Assembly: GCA_020466095.1 (NCBI GenBank)
Contig: CM035806.1
Location: 117,579,921-117,643,920, forward strand
DNA length: 64,000 nt
Reading direction: 5' to 3'
DNA from: Chlorops oryzae
Lineage: Eukaryota > Arthropoda > Insecta > Diptera > Chloropidae
The position numbers and the translations under genes are program-made. Under the pieces are notes generated by a model that did no database searches, was not told the origin of the DNA, and saw only the letters and a list, made by a program, of their open reading frames with translations. Positions 52,848-63,947 of this stretch are shown one piece after another (position 1 is the stretch's first letter; every line of letters starts with the position of its first letter).

Positions 52848-53246
52848 TTACAATCTCTTCTCCGTCCGACGGCCAACGGATATAGTCACCGGACCGAAAT
52901 AATCTAGGCCTGTGTTTTGAAATGGCCTCGTATATGGATCTAATCGATCTTTGGGCAATGGACCCATAAGCGGCGCTCGTGGAACGATTTTCTTGAGTTT
53001 GCATACCAGACACTTCGACACGACTTTCTGCAGCGCTTGTCGGATTTTTGGGACCCAGTACTTTTTCATAACTTCACTTATTGTTGCTTCGTGGTTCACG
53101 TGATTCAGCTGGCAGTGGTAAAACTGTAAAACAAGACCTGTTAATTTGTGGTCGTTTGGCAATATGATAGGCCGCTTGGAGCAATGAGGCAAGAAGCTGG
53201 CTGCTTCAATTCGACCATTAACACGCAGCAAGCCGTTTTCAGCCAT
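52848..53246 (-). pseudogene. BEL/Pao integrase zinc-finger region
   Basis: 132-residue frame. VLQFYHCQLNHVNHEATISEV and CLVCKLKK give the HHCC finger, followed by the start of the core (NTGLDYFGPVTISVGRR) with its first Asp. It then breaks off at 52848. Consistent with the 3' end of a truncated pol. Confidence 0.8.
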
Positions 53247-53517
53247 GTATATTTGTTAGGCAATGGATTTCGGAGGAAAAGGCTTCCGATTGAGCTATCA
53301 ATGTTTGTCGGATTTCTGCTCTATTGAGCTCCGATACCGTGAGGCCGTATTGTGTCGAGGCGTAATTTCGTTTCTGGCTGTGATTTACGAAACGGAGTGC
53401 CCAGGCCATGACTCTTCTTTATCTAGAAAAGGACGAGAAGCGATTAAAATTGATAATCTGATTGCTTTAAACTATCAGGCATGATTTCTGGCGAATTTCC
53501 TCTTCATCTGCTCCTGT

Positions 53518-55000
53518 TTACGGATGGCAATCTGTTGGCCATTCACTCGCATCACTTTCCAAGAAGGCTGGTCCTCGCACCCATCTTGAGTTCGGTAACA
53601 AGTCTATGTTTTTTGAGAACCTATTGGCTTCATCGGCTACATTCTCAGTCGTTGGAAGCCACTTCCAGTTTTCGACTTCCGTAGACGCCAAAATTTCGGC
53701 CACTCGGTGTGCTACGTATGGTTTGTATCGGCGATGCTTGCTATCGATCCACTTCAAAGCAGTCTTCGAGTCGCTCCACATGAAGCATTTATTCGGCGTG
53801 AAAGCATGACTTTCTAAAATGCTCTATTTGAATCGCGTGCCGAGTACGGCGGCTTCCAGCTCCAGGCGAGGAACTGAGATTAATTTCATAGGAGCGCATT
53901 TCGTTCTCGAAGCTATGAAGCTTACGTTTATGCTCCCGTTGACAGTTACATATCTCCAGTAAGCTACTGCAGCAAACATATTTTCGCTGCCATCCACGAA
54001 GACATGGAATTCAATGTCCTTTGGCATGCTATCCGGAAAATAACACCTCGCATTGCAAAAGTCAGAAATTTTATTCATCTGCGTTTTCCAGTGCATCCAG
54101 AGATCGGCTAGTTCATCAGGTATCTCTTCGTCCCATCGGCAATCTCGACGCCAGACTTCTCGCATGATGAGCTTTCCTCCAATGGTGAACATGCTCAGAA
54201 ATCCGGAGGGGTCAAACGAGGACATTACTACGCTCAACAATTCTCTTTTTGTAAGTTTTTTTTTTTCACCTGATGTTACCGCTGAACTGACTTTGTTAAA
54301 TTTTATATGGAACTTCAGCGTGTCGGAACGACTATCCCAGTGTATGCCTAACACCTTTTCGAAAGTATCGTTTGCTAGCATTTCTTTAAATGCGTCACAC
54401 CCATCTAAGGCTGTACGAACTTTGGTCGAATTAGATATAAAGCCTCTCAATTCAAACCCGCCATCTTTGTTGATGCTCCGCACTTCCTTGGAAACGCCTA
54501 TCGCTTCTTCTGCGTTATCGAAGCTTTCCACAAAGTCGTCGATATAGTGGTGCTTGATGATAGCTTCGATCGCCCTAGGGCTGTTTTGTGCATGCTCGTA
54601 AGCGTTCAACTTGAGCACATGTCGCGCGGAACATGGCGAACAGGCGGCACCGAATGTCATAACTCTCATCTCGTAATCGTCTGGCTCTCTATATTGTACG
54701 CAATTCCTCCATAGGAAGCGTTGGCTAGCTCTGTCTTCTTGTCGTTTGAGTATTTGGTGGTACATTTCTCTTATGTCCGCACAGACTGCTATTTTGAAAC
54801 GGCAAAATTTGAATAGAAATTTTGGCAAGATCTCTATGTCTTGTGGTCCTTTAAGCAAGTGACAGTTAAGAGAAGTTCCGTTAACGCGGGCAGCAGCGTC
54901 GAAGACAAGGCGTACTTTTTTGGCTTTATTCGGGTTCACTACTCCGAAGTGTGGTAGATACCATTTCCTATCGCCTAGGCATGCGAGAGCTTTTGAGCGT
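53518..55000 (-). pseudogene. BEL/Pao reverse transcriptase and RNase H
   Basis: From about 54960 (WYLPHFGVVNPNKAKKVRLVF) to 53824, then 53781-53518. RT: KKVRLVFDAAARVNG, CADIREMYHQILKRQ and HHYIDDFVESF at the active site (YIDD). RNase H: IEFHVFVDGSENMFAAVAY, PRLELEAAVLG, then WSDSKTALKWI in a new frame, ending in NVADEANRFSK. Two or more frame breaks, near 53820 and 54945. Family clear. Confidence 0.88.
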
Positions 55001-55819
55001 AGCCCTTTTTGACATAGCTTGCTATTACGTCTTTGTATGAGTTCGAGAATTCTTCGTCACGCATCAATTTTCGCTCGATGCCAACCAAGCGGTTCAGGGC
55101 CATGTCATAGCTATCGGGAAGCACTATCTGATCCGAACACCATAATAGTCCCGTTTCGAAACGCTCGCCGACTCTCGTTGTTATCTCCTCGAGAATATTT
55201 TTTGCTCTTACGTCGTCATGATTTTCTAAGGCTGGAGCGTTGCGCACCCCCATACTCTCGATGTTAAAATAGCGATCTACGAGCTGATGAAGGTTGTTGT
55301 TATTTTCCACTCTGGCGAAAAGGCATGATGAAACGCTAGTGGATAATGATCGACATGGACCATACCGACCCAACTGAGTTTCGTATTACAGGCTATAGGA
55401 CCAGACGCTAAGGGCTTTCCGGCGGTCGTAGGTAGTCCACGGTAGGCGTGGTCTAATCCTATACCAAGGTGAGGCGTTACATTAGAGTATGGCTTGATGG
55501 GAGCATTAAACGATTTAAAGGCGGATCGTATGTCGCGGTCTGAAAGGCTTTGAACCGGCAGGTTTAAATTAGAGACTGCGTAAACGTCACGCAGCATGTG
55601 GCATTTGTTTTTACTGAGACCTTTGATTCTTATGTTAAATACTGTTGAATCTTCTTGTGCCGAATGTCCTCCGATCCATTGAACGTTCAACGTATTCGTT
55701 CTTCCGCGCACACCAAGCTTCTCCGCGACCTTCCTATCAAGCTTCGTCACTGAGGATCTTTCATCGAACAGGGCATACACGTCCAGACGGCAGTTCTCTC
55801 CATACAAAGTCACGGGCAA
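55001..55819 (-). pseudogene. BEL/Pao protease and linker
   Basis: 55819-55277: DUF1758-type protease (VYALFDERSSVTKLD at the active site, where the usual GSS-type loop is ERSS), then PHLGIGLDHAYRG in place of the usual LIG core. Overlapping frame 55373-54975 holds the linker (LVDRYFNIESMG, LERR-like KLMRDEEFSNSYKDVI). Two frames mean a break near 55300. Confidence 0.75.
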
Positions 55820-55937
55820 AATACGAAATAGAAGTTTTTATAGTGCGGCGATAGGCAACTCAGAACTCCACGGCACAGACATGTGAAACAGGCTCGAAGC
55901 TTTTTTATTTGTGTCCAGCGCTCGTTCACAAAAAGAT

Positions 55938-57478
55938 TTAGAAAGATTCGTTTGTACTCAGAAGCACTCGTCGCTTCGAATCTTTGTTGTCGATGTCTTG
56001 AATTGTGCAGAAGAGATTTGCAGTTTCACTCAGAAAATCGCTTAAGTGTGCGATCGTTGGGTACGGTTGGATATTCACGGCGATTCTGGCCCATTCCAGA
56101 TGGTTGCTCATCGGTAGTTTAGAAACGAGTTCCTCGAGCAATGTCGGGTTGGCGATGTGGTGTTGACCGTTTATTGACTGTAAAAAGGTACACAAATTTC
56201 CAACCTTTGTCGAAAAGGGAATCAATTTAACTAAGTTTTGTTCGGACATATGCGTAATCTCTCTTACTTGGCGCAGCTGACTCTGAATAAGTTGTTCAGG
56301 CCTACCGAATCGGAAGCGCAGTTGGTCCATCACGGCGATTATATTATCGGAGTGAATCATAAGGGATTTTACCGACTCCTTTGCGTCACCTTTTAAGCTT
56401 TTTAACAGTCGCTGATGATTCTCTAGGTTTGTATAGGCGTATGCGACTGTCGATTGAGTGAAGGCAGTGAAAACAGATGGCCAGTCTTCCGGTTCCCCGC
56501 TGAATTCGGGCAAACGGGTAGAAACGTACGATGGCAAAATAGTGGAACCGCTTGGCGGCAATGTGTATATGTTTGAACTGCTTGGCGGCAATATGCATGC
56601 GTTCGAACTACTTGGCGGCAATATGTATGTGTTGGAGCTGCTTGGCGGTAATATGCAAGCGTTTGAACTAGAGATGCGCACGGGCCTCAATTTTGAGGCC
56701 CGCAAACGCCCGAGCCCGAACCAAATTTTATAGGCCCGGCCCGGCCCGGCACGGCATATTTTCAAAAAAGCCCGGCCCGGCCCGAAAAAGCACGAAAGTC
56801 AAAAGTTGATGTTTTAAAAAAAGTTTTTTTTAAAAATCAATATAAAAATAATAAAAATATATTGAAGTTTTAGTTTTATTTGGTCTCAAACAAAATGAAT
56901 TGAGTTCTTTTCAATTAAATATTTTTACTTTTATTTCACCCCGAATATGAGATTATAGTAATGAATGCTATGCATTTTGGTCCAAAAACAGGCAAACAAT
57001 TTCTTGAATCGGTTTTAGCAACAACTCAGTTATTGATACTAGATACTCGAATTTCAATATGTTGTATGTTATACAATATGTTAGAAGCTGTTTACACTAC
57101 GAACTTTTTCATTTTCAATTTCATAATTTTAGCTTTTTCGGGTTTTTTCGTGCTTTATCGTACTTTTTCGTGTTTCGGGTTTTATCACGGTTAACCGTTG
57201 AGCCCGAACACGCACGAGGCACGCACATTTTTCATTTTTATGCCCGAGCCCATGGGTACACGCAGGGGCCCGATGGGCCCCGAAAAAGAGCACGGCCCAT
57301 GCGCATCTCTAGTTTGAACTACTTGGCGGCAATAAACATGCGTTCCCTGTATACGTTGGCAACGCGATGCGTCCCTGCGTTGGCTGCGGCAGACTAAAAT
57401 TAATGGCAGAACTTAAAGCGGCTAACGGCAGACAGGAATTGGCGGGAATAACGACTGCGGCTGCATCGGTGTTAAGCA
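55938..57478 (-). pseudogene. BEL/Pao gag with a ten-residue repeat, split by a MITE
   Basis: 57478-57312 is open and runs in frame, across the MITE at 56669-57311, into 56668-55938. Near the MITE lie about five copies of a ten-residue repeat ILPPSSSN + two residues (30-bp units). Then the BEL gag core: LPEFSGEPEDWPSVFTAF, LKSLKGDAKESVKSL, QLRQVREITHMSEQNLVKL, LEELVSKLPMSNHLEW. The zinc-knuckle end is degraded after 55938 (CFTCLC only). Confidence 0.82.
56669..57311. mobile_element. hAT-type MITE, 643 bp
   Basis: Ends TAGAGATGCGCACGGGCC with an inverted match of 17 of 18 bases, and an 8-bp target duplication GTTTGAAC (56661-56668 and 57312-57319). TAGAG ends and 8-bp duplications indicate hAT. 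Both ends carry GGCCCG arrays; the middle is AT-rich. No transposase inside. Confidence 0.93.
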
Positions 57479-58635
57479 AGCATTAGACGTAGCAAATATT
57501 TGATTGAAATTGAAGAAAATATTTGCTTTCCCGTGTAATAATGAAATATTTTCCGAAAAAATTTGGAGAAAAATATTTTCTGTTGGGTTTTCTAGCAAAA
57601 CAATTAGTAAATATTTGCTTCGTGTAATGAATGTATTTTATATTTGCTTCACCCCCAAGCAAATATTTTCTTCTGTTTTTTATTTGACGACACAAAAAAT
57701 GGGTGTTCGCAAACAAGGCAAATATTTCTCTGATTTTTTCAAAAATTCACTGCCGAAAGTTAAATTTCTGAAAATTCAAGTCATGACGTTTTTATAGTAA
57801 TTTTTTTTAGTTAATTTGAGGCAATGGCGAGCGAAAATTTGTTCCAAGTTTTAGAGGAGAAGTAACATACCAAAGGAGTCTCGATTTAACCATGACCACC
57901 ATTCGCGAAATTCGCAAAAATTTTGATTTTCACTAGTTTGAATTGAGTATTTCGCAGCTAGACAAAATGTCCTCTAACGGTTAAAACTTGACCATGCCCA
58001 CCATCCGCGAAAATTTTGTGCTTCATAATAATCTCGAATTTTAGAAGCTAAATCGAAGTACAGATAAGGTATAAATATATATCCAAGCTAAAACAACGAA
58101 AACGGCAGGAATTTTTGTTAAGGTAATGTTTTAACATATTTTAGACTGAGGAAAAGGTATGTGTGCAATCGGCTAAGCCGATGTAAACTTCTTTACACCA
58201 ACAACAATTCGTCTTCTTCAGATTCATTAATTTTTGCAGTTGATGAATTAAAATATTCGAGCAAATGAATTTCAAATTCAAATGACAGATACGAAAAAAA
58301 AAAATATAAGTAAAAATTATTTGCCACAGAATCTGTTTTCTAAAAAATATTTCATTCGTGTAATAGTATAGCAAATGTATTTGCTACAACACGAGAAAAT
58401 ATTATTTTCTATAGGTCTGACAAATAATTTTTTAAGCAAATATTTGCTATAGTGTAATACCATGGAAAATATATTTTCTCCAAATAAAAATTTCGGAAAA
58501 TAATTTTTTGGAAAATAGAGACAATATTTGCTACGTCTAATGCTTGCTTTAGTGTAACGGTTTTCTGGCACAAAAAAATTTCGGAAAATAATTTTTTTGA
58601 AAATAGAGACAATATTTGCTACGTCTAATGCTTGC
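57476..58635. mobile_element. TTAA-flanked inverted-repeat element
   Basis: Flanked by TTAA (57472-57475 and 58636-58639). The outer sequence GCAAGCATTAGACGTAGCAA at the left has its complement at the right end; TACGTCTAATGCTTGCTT also occurs at 58531-58548, so the right end is duplicated. Motifs of the form AAATATTTGC/GAAAATATTTTC recur along both arms. Helitron-like DNA (57830-58200) sits in the middle. It lies between the BEL gag and the next transposase. Confidence 0.7.
57830..58200 (+). repeat. Helitron-like fragment related to 62.6-63.9 kb
   Basis: Contains two degenerate copies of the unit that forms the 101-bp array (ACCATGACCACCATTCGCGA, near 57890) and the segment CAATCGGCTAAGCCGATG (near 58168) which also follows that array at 63846. 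Confidence 0.75.
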
Positions 58636-58639
58636 TTAA

Positions 58640-59905
58640 TGCACATGCACATGCCCTGGATAGTGAATACCGCTATAGATTTGGACTTTGGACTTGCACA
58701 TGCAATAAATTTGAAAAATTCATTAGTTTTTCCTGTGGGATTTTATTTAGGAAAGTGCAAGCCCAGCAGCGTGGACGACTTTCTTTTTTCATTTGTAGAG
58801 GAACTTAAGATATTACTAGCTTCTGTATTAAAGTTTAAAGATAAAGTTTTCAATATAACAATACGTGCATTTATTTGTGATGCTCCTGCACGAGCATTTT
58901 TGTGTGGCTTAAGGGGCACAATTCTTTACATGGATGTAGCAAGTGCAAACAGGTTGCAAAGAAAGTTTCAAATGTAACCTTTGCAACAACTGTTTCGGTT
59001 GAAAGGACGGATAAAGATTTTTTTTAGGGAAGGGATCCATTACAACATTTAGAAACTTTCAGGATAAGAAAAACCCTACTGGAGGAGTTGGGAGTAAAAA
59101 TGGTTAGTCAGTTTCCCTTAGACCCCATGCATTTTCTTGATTTAGGAGTAACGATAAAAATGTTGTCTTGCATATTAAAAAACAAAACGAAATTTCCCAT
59201 AAATGCAAAAAGCAAAACTGAAATTTCTAAGCGGTTACTTGCGTTTTCGCAATTTATGCCAGTAGAATTTGCTCGAAAGCCTAGAAGCCTGGTATAGTAG
59301 TATACATTGTGCTTATAGATTGCTTTCGTCAAAAAAAAGTTATCGTGTTAATTTAGAAATAGCCGAAAAAATATTGAAAGATTTTGTTGAATTTTTTCCA
59401 AACAATTACTTCCCAAAAACCATAACATATAATGTTCACAATGTCCTCCACCTTACTCAAACTGTAAATGAAATTGGTTTTATCTATGACTTCACGGCCT
59501 ACAAATTTGAAAATTTTTTAAAACAAATAAAAAGGAAAGTAAAAAAGCCAACCCATATTTTAGAAAAACTTAATAAGCATTCTATGCAGCAATCTTTTTT
59601 TTACGATAAGAAACAGTATGGGTTCAAATTTGGCAGAAATGGAAAAATTGTTTCATTTGAGAATTATCATTTTAAATTGACTGCGTCACCCAAACAATTA
59701 CTGCCGTTTACTTCAATCAGTGTACATAAAAATTACTGGGTTTAAAGAACAGGGTCAAAATCACTTTGTTATAGGGAAACGGTATTTAAATGAAACAGAT
59801 TTGTTCGATGAACCATTGCAGTCGATGCCAGACTTAGGAATAGTTCTCGTTTCCCATGAAATGTCAGAAATAGAAGAATTTTTTCCAGTGAGCGAAATTT
59901 ATTAG
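58640..59905 (+). pseudogene. transposase-like protein (EnSpm/CACTA-like), frameshifted
   Basis: Pieces: 58650-58977 (PSSVDDFLFSFVEELKILL, IRAFICDAPARAFLCGL), 59088-59297 (FPLDPMHFLDLGVTIKMLSC, PVEFARKPRSL), 59269-59745 (LEAWYSSIHCAYRLLSS, NYFPKTITYNVHNVLHL, NEIGFIYDFTAYKFENF) and 59720-59905. The DPMH...LG, ARKPRSL and N-x2-HL-x8-G-x6-FE words are those of insect transposase-like proteins related to EnSpm-type (DUF4218-like) families. Several frame breaks (58977-59088, 59285, 59740). I am sure of the general class only. Confidence 0.6.
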
Positions 59906-59999
59906 AAACTTGTATGTTTACCCTTTCAAAATTCTTTGGTCATGATTCCAATAGCGCATAATTTAAATTAAATGTAATTTAAGATTTTTAATCTTTTTA

Positions 60000-60209
60000 A
60001 TGGCCGCAAAACAATTTCGACGAAAATACTCCACAACAATTAAGCACTGTGAAGCTGAAGAGATCGAGGAGTCAGACAAGGAAAATCAGCCCAACAATAA
60101 TTCTTCAAGGCTGTTCAGTCAAATCACCACAACTCCGGACATCAATGTATTAGAAAGCATTGTTAAAGGTAAGGTTTCAAATATACACATTTGTCAACAG
60201 AAATTATAA
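60000..60209 (+). CDS. short acidic peptide, unknown
   Basis: 69 residues: a basic start (KQFRRKYSTTIKH), an acidic middle (EAEEIEESDKEN) and a Ser/Asn-rich end. A GTAAGG at 60168 could be a splice donor. It may be a first exon of a transposon-related gene following the transposase-like sequence. No recognised domain. Confidence 0.35.
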   Translation: MAAKQFRRKYSTTIKHCEAEEIEESDKENQPNNNSSRLFSQITTTPDINVLESIVKGKVSNIHICQQKL

Positions 60210-60221
60210 ATTAATATTTTC

Positions 60222-60300
60222 AATTTTATTTTATTTATTTATTTATTTATTTGAGTCTATGAATATACACAGAGAAAACAGTACATAATAAATACCTAAA
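60222..60300 (-). repeat. TTTA array, LINE 3' tail remnant
   Basis: A TTTA microsatellite (60225-60255) followed by AGTCTATGAATATAC, the inverse of how the LINE at 7595-7640 ends (TTCATAGAT then AAAT units). Probably the 3' stub of a related LINE on the minus strand. Confidence 0.55.
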
Positions 60301-60349
60301 ATAGAACAAAATTAATAAGATATCTCTATGGTTTTTTTTTTTTCATGAA

Positions 60350-60600
60350 GAAAGTCTCATTATTGTAATAAGGAAAACCTTTTTGAATAAGTCAAGAAGA
60401 AAACTTGTTGCTTTTATTATTAATTCTTATTGATTTTTTCAAAAAGGTTTTCTTCTTAATTTTATTAGGCTATCTTATTGATTTTTTTCAAAAAGGTTAA
60501 CTTCTTGATTTCATTAGGTTATCTTATTGATTTTTTCCAAAAGATTTTCTTCCTGATTTGATTAGGCTGTCCTATTGAGCTTTTTTAAATAATACTATTT
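60350..60600. repeat. about 48-bp terminal array, left
   Basis: Four or five units like TTTTCAAAAAGGTTTTCTTC plus TTATTAGGCTATCTTATTGA. The inverse of these units forms an array at 62100-62290, so together they frame the block between. Confidence 0.75.
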
Positions 60601-60663
60601 GATTTTATTTGATAATTTTATTGTTTTTTTTAATTACATATTTACATAGGAATACATATAGAA

Positions 60664-60877
60664 TAAGCATGTCAATCCCGGGATCCCGGGATTTAAAAAA
60701 ATTTTAATAAATCGTTAAATTCGTAGAAAAAATCGGGCAAAATCGTTTAAATCTGTTAAATCGTTTAGTCGAAGTTAAGATATATGGATGTGTTAATCAA
60801 ACTTTTGTTGAATAGCCAAGAAAACCACCGGGATTAATTCCGGGATCCGGGGATATCCCGGGATTTTGACATCCCTA
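60664..60877. mobile_element. small hAT-type MITE, 214 bp
   Basis: Ends TAAGCATGTC and (inverted) TAGGGATGTC, with 8-bp flanks ATATAGAA at 60656-60663 and 60878-60885. CCCGGGATCCCGGG-type sequence sits at both ends. No coding capacity. Confidence 0.85.
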
Positions 60878-60947
60878 ATATAGAATGTTTATAGAATGAT
60901 TATATAGAATGAAAAAGTATTACCAGTATTTTTTTACTCGAATAACT

Positions 60948-61565
60948 TTATCTTTTAACATTTTTGTCTTTATTTCCAACATATTTTTTAACAATGCAAT
61001 GAACTAATGTCTTCTGCTTTTTGGAATCAATAAACTTATTTCTTCCATTGAATGTAAGCACTTGCTGTCCCTTAACAGTACTGTTTAGAAGGTTTATAAG
61101 CCTATTGCCACTTATGGCATTTTCTGCTGACATCAGTGTACCGCATGGGGTGTCCGTAGACTGTGAAATTCACAGTGTGAATTACTAAGTCTGTCAGAAT
61201 TTTTTTCCAACCTCTCCAATATGCGACTATTTGCAGATAATGTTTCTCTTTCGCATATAAATGGTAAATTCTGAAACAATACTTAAGCGACAATATATAT
61301 TTTTCATAAAAATTATTTCGAACGTACAATAGTTATTTCTCCTCCATTCCCTTAGGCCTGCTTTGATCTTTATTAGCTCCCCAGTATATTTTTGGTCCAA
61401 TTTATTAAATAAATGCTCAATGTCTTCAATTTCCCTTTTCTTTAATATTGTTGTTGATGTAACTCCAAAAGAGAAAAGAATGTGACACGTTTCATCGCAC
61501 AGGTCCCATGATTTAAAAATATGCAAAAGGTCAACATCTTCAGTTAAACTTTTTTGGTCCGCCAT
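60948..61565 (-). CDS. SAM-like domain protein, probable two-exon transposon-associated gene
   Basis: Exon 1 starts MADQKSLTEDVDLLHIFKSW at 61565 and has a helical, SAM-like pattern (LCDETCHILFSFGVTSTTIL, EDIEHLFNKL, KAGLREWRR). A GTACG donor at about 61321 and TTTCAG acceptor near 61264 would remove some 58 bp. Downstream is a frame change near 61140, then MSAENAISGNRLINLLNSTVKGQQVL and a basic end at 60948. Proteins with such a domain accompany insect EnSpm-like transposons in my memory; not certain. Confidence 0.5.
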
Positions 61566-61843
61566 TATTTGTATGGAACTGAATAATATACCGATTTATA
61601 TTACGTTTGCCGCACAACACTTATGCATTTGCTCATATATTAAGTCAGATGCACTTTTTTCATTAAATTCTTTTATTTTATTTAAATTTTATTGCATTCA
61701 ATTAACACTCTTCACTTCCCAAGTGCTCACTTTCAACTAAAAGTTTATTTGTACTATGCCAAATTCAAAGAATAAGAAGAACAGTTATAAGCAGTTGTGC
61801 TGTTATTTATTGATATTTCCTGAAACGTATGTATACACACGGC

Positions 61844-62047
61844 CGTTTTTAGGCTTTTTTGGGCCCCTAGGCTGTGCCTGTGGTGCGGGCCCCCCTAGAG
61901 TAGCAAAAAAAAAAAGTTACTGCTATGAAAACGAATCGTTTCCGCAGTGAAAAACCAAAAGGCAATACCATTTTGTGGTGCAGGCCCCCTTTGTGGTGCG
62001 GGCCCATAGGCTGCAGCCTATGTAGCCTATGCCTCAAAACGGCCCTG
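61844..62047. mobile_element. short inverted-repeat MITE, GGCCGTTTT ends
   Basis: Left end CACGGCCGTTTTTAGGC and the inverse of the right end CAGGGCCGTTTTGAGGC match at 15 of 17 positions. The interior has GTGGTGCGGGCCCC twice. A hAT origin is likely, but I could not fix an 8-bp duplication. Confidence 0.7.
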
Positions 62048-62099
62048 ACACACGGTATATCGTTTTAAACCGGTTTGGGTGTCTATGAAATAACAAGCA

Positions 62100-62300
62100 A
62101 GCTAATATAATCAAGGAGATATCCTTATTAAATAAATTAAGAAGATTGTTTACCCATAATCTTACAGGAAGCTAATGAAATCAATAAGGTATACCTATTT
62201 GAAAAAATCAAGAAGATAGCCTAATGAAATCAAGAAGAAATCCTTTTTGAAAAAATCAAGAAGATAGCCCAATGAAATCAATAAGAAATCCATTTTTAAT
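62100..62300. repeat. about 48-bp terminal array, right (inverted)
   Basis: Units such as GAAATCAAGAAGAAATCC and TTTTTGAAAAAATCAAGAAG, the inverse of those at 60350-60600. Confidence 0.75.
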
Positions 62301-62304
62301 ACAA

Positions 62305-63945
62305 TCTATATATATAAAAATCAAATGGTGTGCGTATGTAATCGATAACCGTCTAAACTATCAGACCGATTTCAAAACCAAAACATGCGTTGGAAAGGTC
62401 TTTTTGGGGAGCAGGTTATAGGCTATTGAAATATTAAAAAGATAAATGTGTGCGTGAAATAATGGCCAAAAAGCCGCGGATTGTTCATTATTCACTCTAA
62501 CTAAGCTGTAAAGAAAATTTGATCACATGGCCATAGCAAAAAAATTTTCATGAAAATTCAAATTCAATTTCGATTTCGGTCAGATGCCAACAGAAACATA
62601 CTGATCTCTTCCCGTTAAATGTCTACCTTCGCCGAAATTCGCGAAAACCGCATAATTTGGCTTTTTCCTATTTTGAATCGTACATTAAGCAACCAAATAT
62701 AGTGCTCTATTAGGGTTAAAAATTGGCCATGTCCACAATTCGCGAAATTTGCGAAATTTTGATTTTTAGTATTTTGAATCATACACTAAGCAGCCAAATA
62801 TAGTGCTCCATTAGGGTTAAAAGTTGACCATGTCTACCATGGCCGAAATTCGCGAAAACCGCATAATTTGGCTTTTTCCTATTTTGAATCGTACATTAAG
62901 CAACCAAATATAGTGCTCTATTAGGGTTAAAAATTGGCCATGTCCACGATTCGCAAAATTTTGCAAAATTTAAATTTCACTATTTTGAATCGTGCATTTA
63001 ACAGCCAAATATATTGTTCTATTAGAGTTAAAATTTGACCATGACCACGATTCGCGAAATTTTGCAAAATTTAAATTTCACTATTTCGAATCGTGCAATT
63101 AGCAGCCAAATATATTGTTCTATTAGAGTTAAAATTTGACCATGACCACGATTCGCGAAATTTTGCAAAATTTAAATTTCACTATTTTGAATCGTGCATT
63201 TAACAGCCAAATATATTGTTCTATTAGAGTTAAAATTTGACCATGACCACGATTCGCGAAATTTTGCAAAATTTAAATTTCACTATTTTGAATCGTGCAT
63301 TTAACAGCCAAATATATTGTTCTATTAGAGTTAAAATTTTACCATGACCACGATTCGCGAAATTTTGCAAAATTTAAATTTCACTATTTTGAATCGTGCA
63401 TTTAACAGCCAAATATATTGTTCTATTAGAGTTAAAATTTGACCATGACCACGATTCGCGAAATTTTGCAAAATTTAAATTTCACAATTTTGAATCGTGC
63501 ATTTAACAGCCAAATATATTGTTCTATTAGAGTTAAAATTTGACCATGACCACGATTCGCGAAATTTTGCAAAATTTAAATTTCACTATTTTGAATCGTG
63601 CATTTAACAGCCAAATATATTGTTCTATTAGAGTTAAAATTTGACCATGACCACGATTCGCGAAATTTTGCAAAATTTAAATTTCACTATTTTGAATCGT
63701 GCATTTAACAGCCAAATATATTGTTCTATTAGAGTTAAAATTTGACCATGACCACGATTCGCGAAATTTGCAAAACTTTAATTTTCGCATTGCAGTACAG
63801 AGTAAGGCCCCTGCTCTGAATGTGCTGAGGAAAAGGTATATGTGCAATCGGCTAAGCCGATGTAAACTTCCTGGGATATATTATCCCAATAAAGTTTTTA
63901 GGTGGGACATATTACGAATTTTTCTTCTGCCCGGGCAACGTCGGG
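62305..63945 (+). mobile_element. Helitron-like element
   Basis: Starts TCTATATATATAAAAATC after an A, the usual 5' end of insect Helitrons. Near the right side GCCCGGGCAACGTCGGGC (63930-63947) forms the kind of hairpin seen before Helitron 3' ends, though the CTRR end is not seen; instead sequence like that at 62369 resumes at about 63948. No Rep/helicase gene, so non-autonomous. Confidence 0.65.
62590..63780 (+). repeat. 101-bp tandem array
   Basis: About eleven or twelve units; GAGTTAAAATTTGACCATGA recurs every 101 bp from 63025 on and the last seven or eight units are almost identical. Left units (62590-62960) are more diverged and include deletions. Confidence 0.92.
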
Positions 63946-63947
63946 CG

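Larger units (their letters stand above)
52848..57478 (-). mobile_element. degenerate BEL/Pao element (third in window)
   Basis: Minus strand order: gag (57478-55938, interrupted by a hAT MITE), protease (55819-55277), linker (55373-54975), RT and RNase H (54939-53518), integrase finger (53246-52848). No LTRs found and the integrase core is absent. It is a different family from the BEL at 22.3-27.8 kb: its RT box is YIDD and its gag has a distinctive repeat. Confidence 0.85.

Noticed and set aside
56458..56733. Leu/Gly repeat protein on the plus strand
   Set aside because: It is the antisense reading of the gag Pro/Ser repeat.
62590..63780. CRISPR-like regular repeats
   Set aside because: Units are 101 bp and directly adjoining with no unique spacers; the sequence is an insect-type tandem array inside a Helitron-like element.
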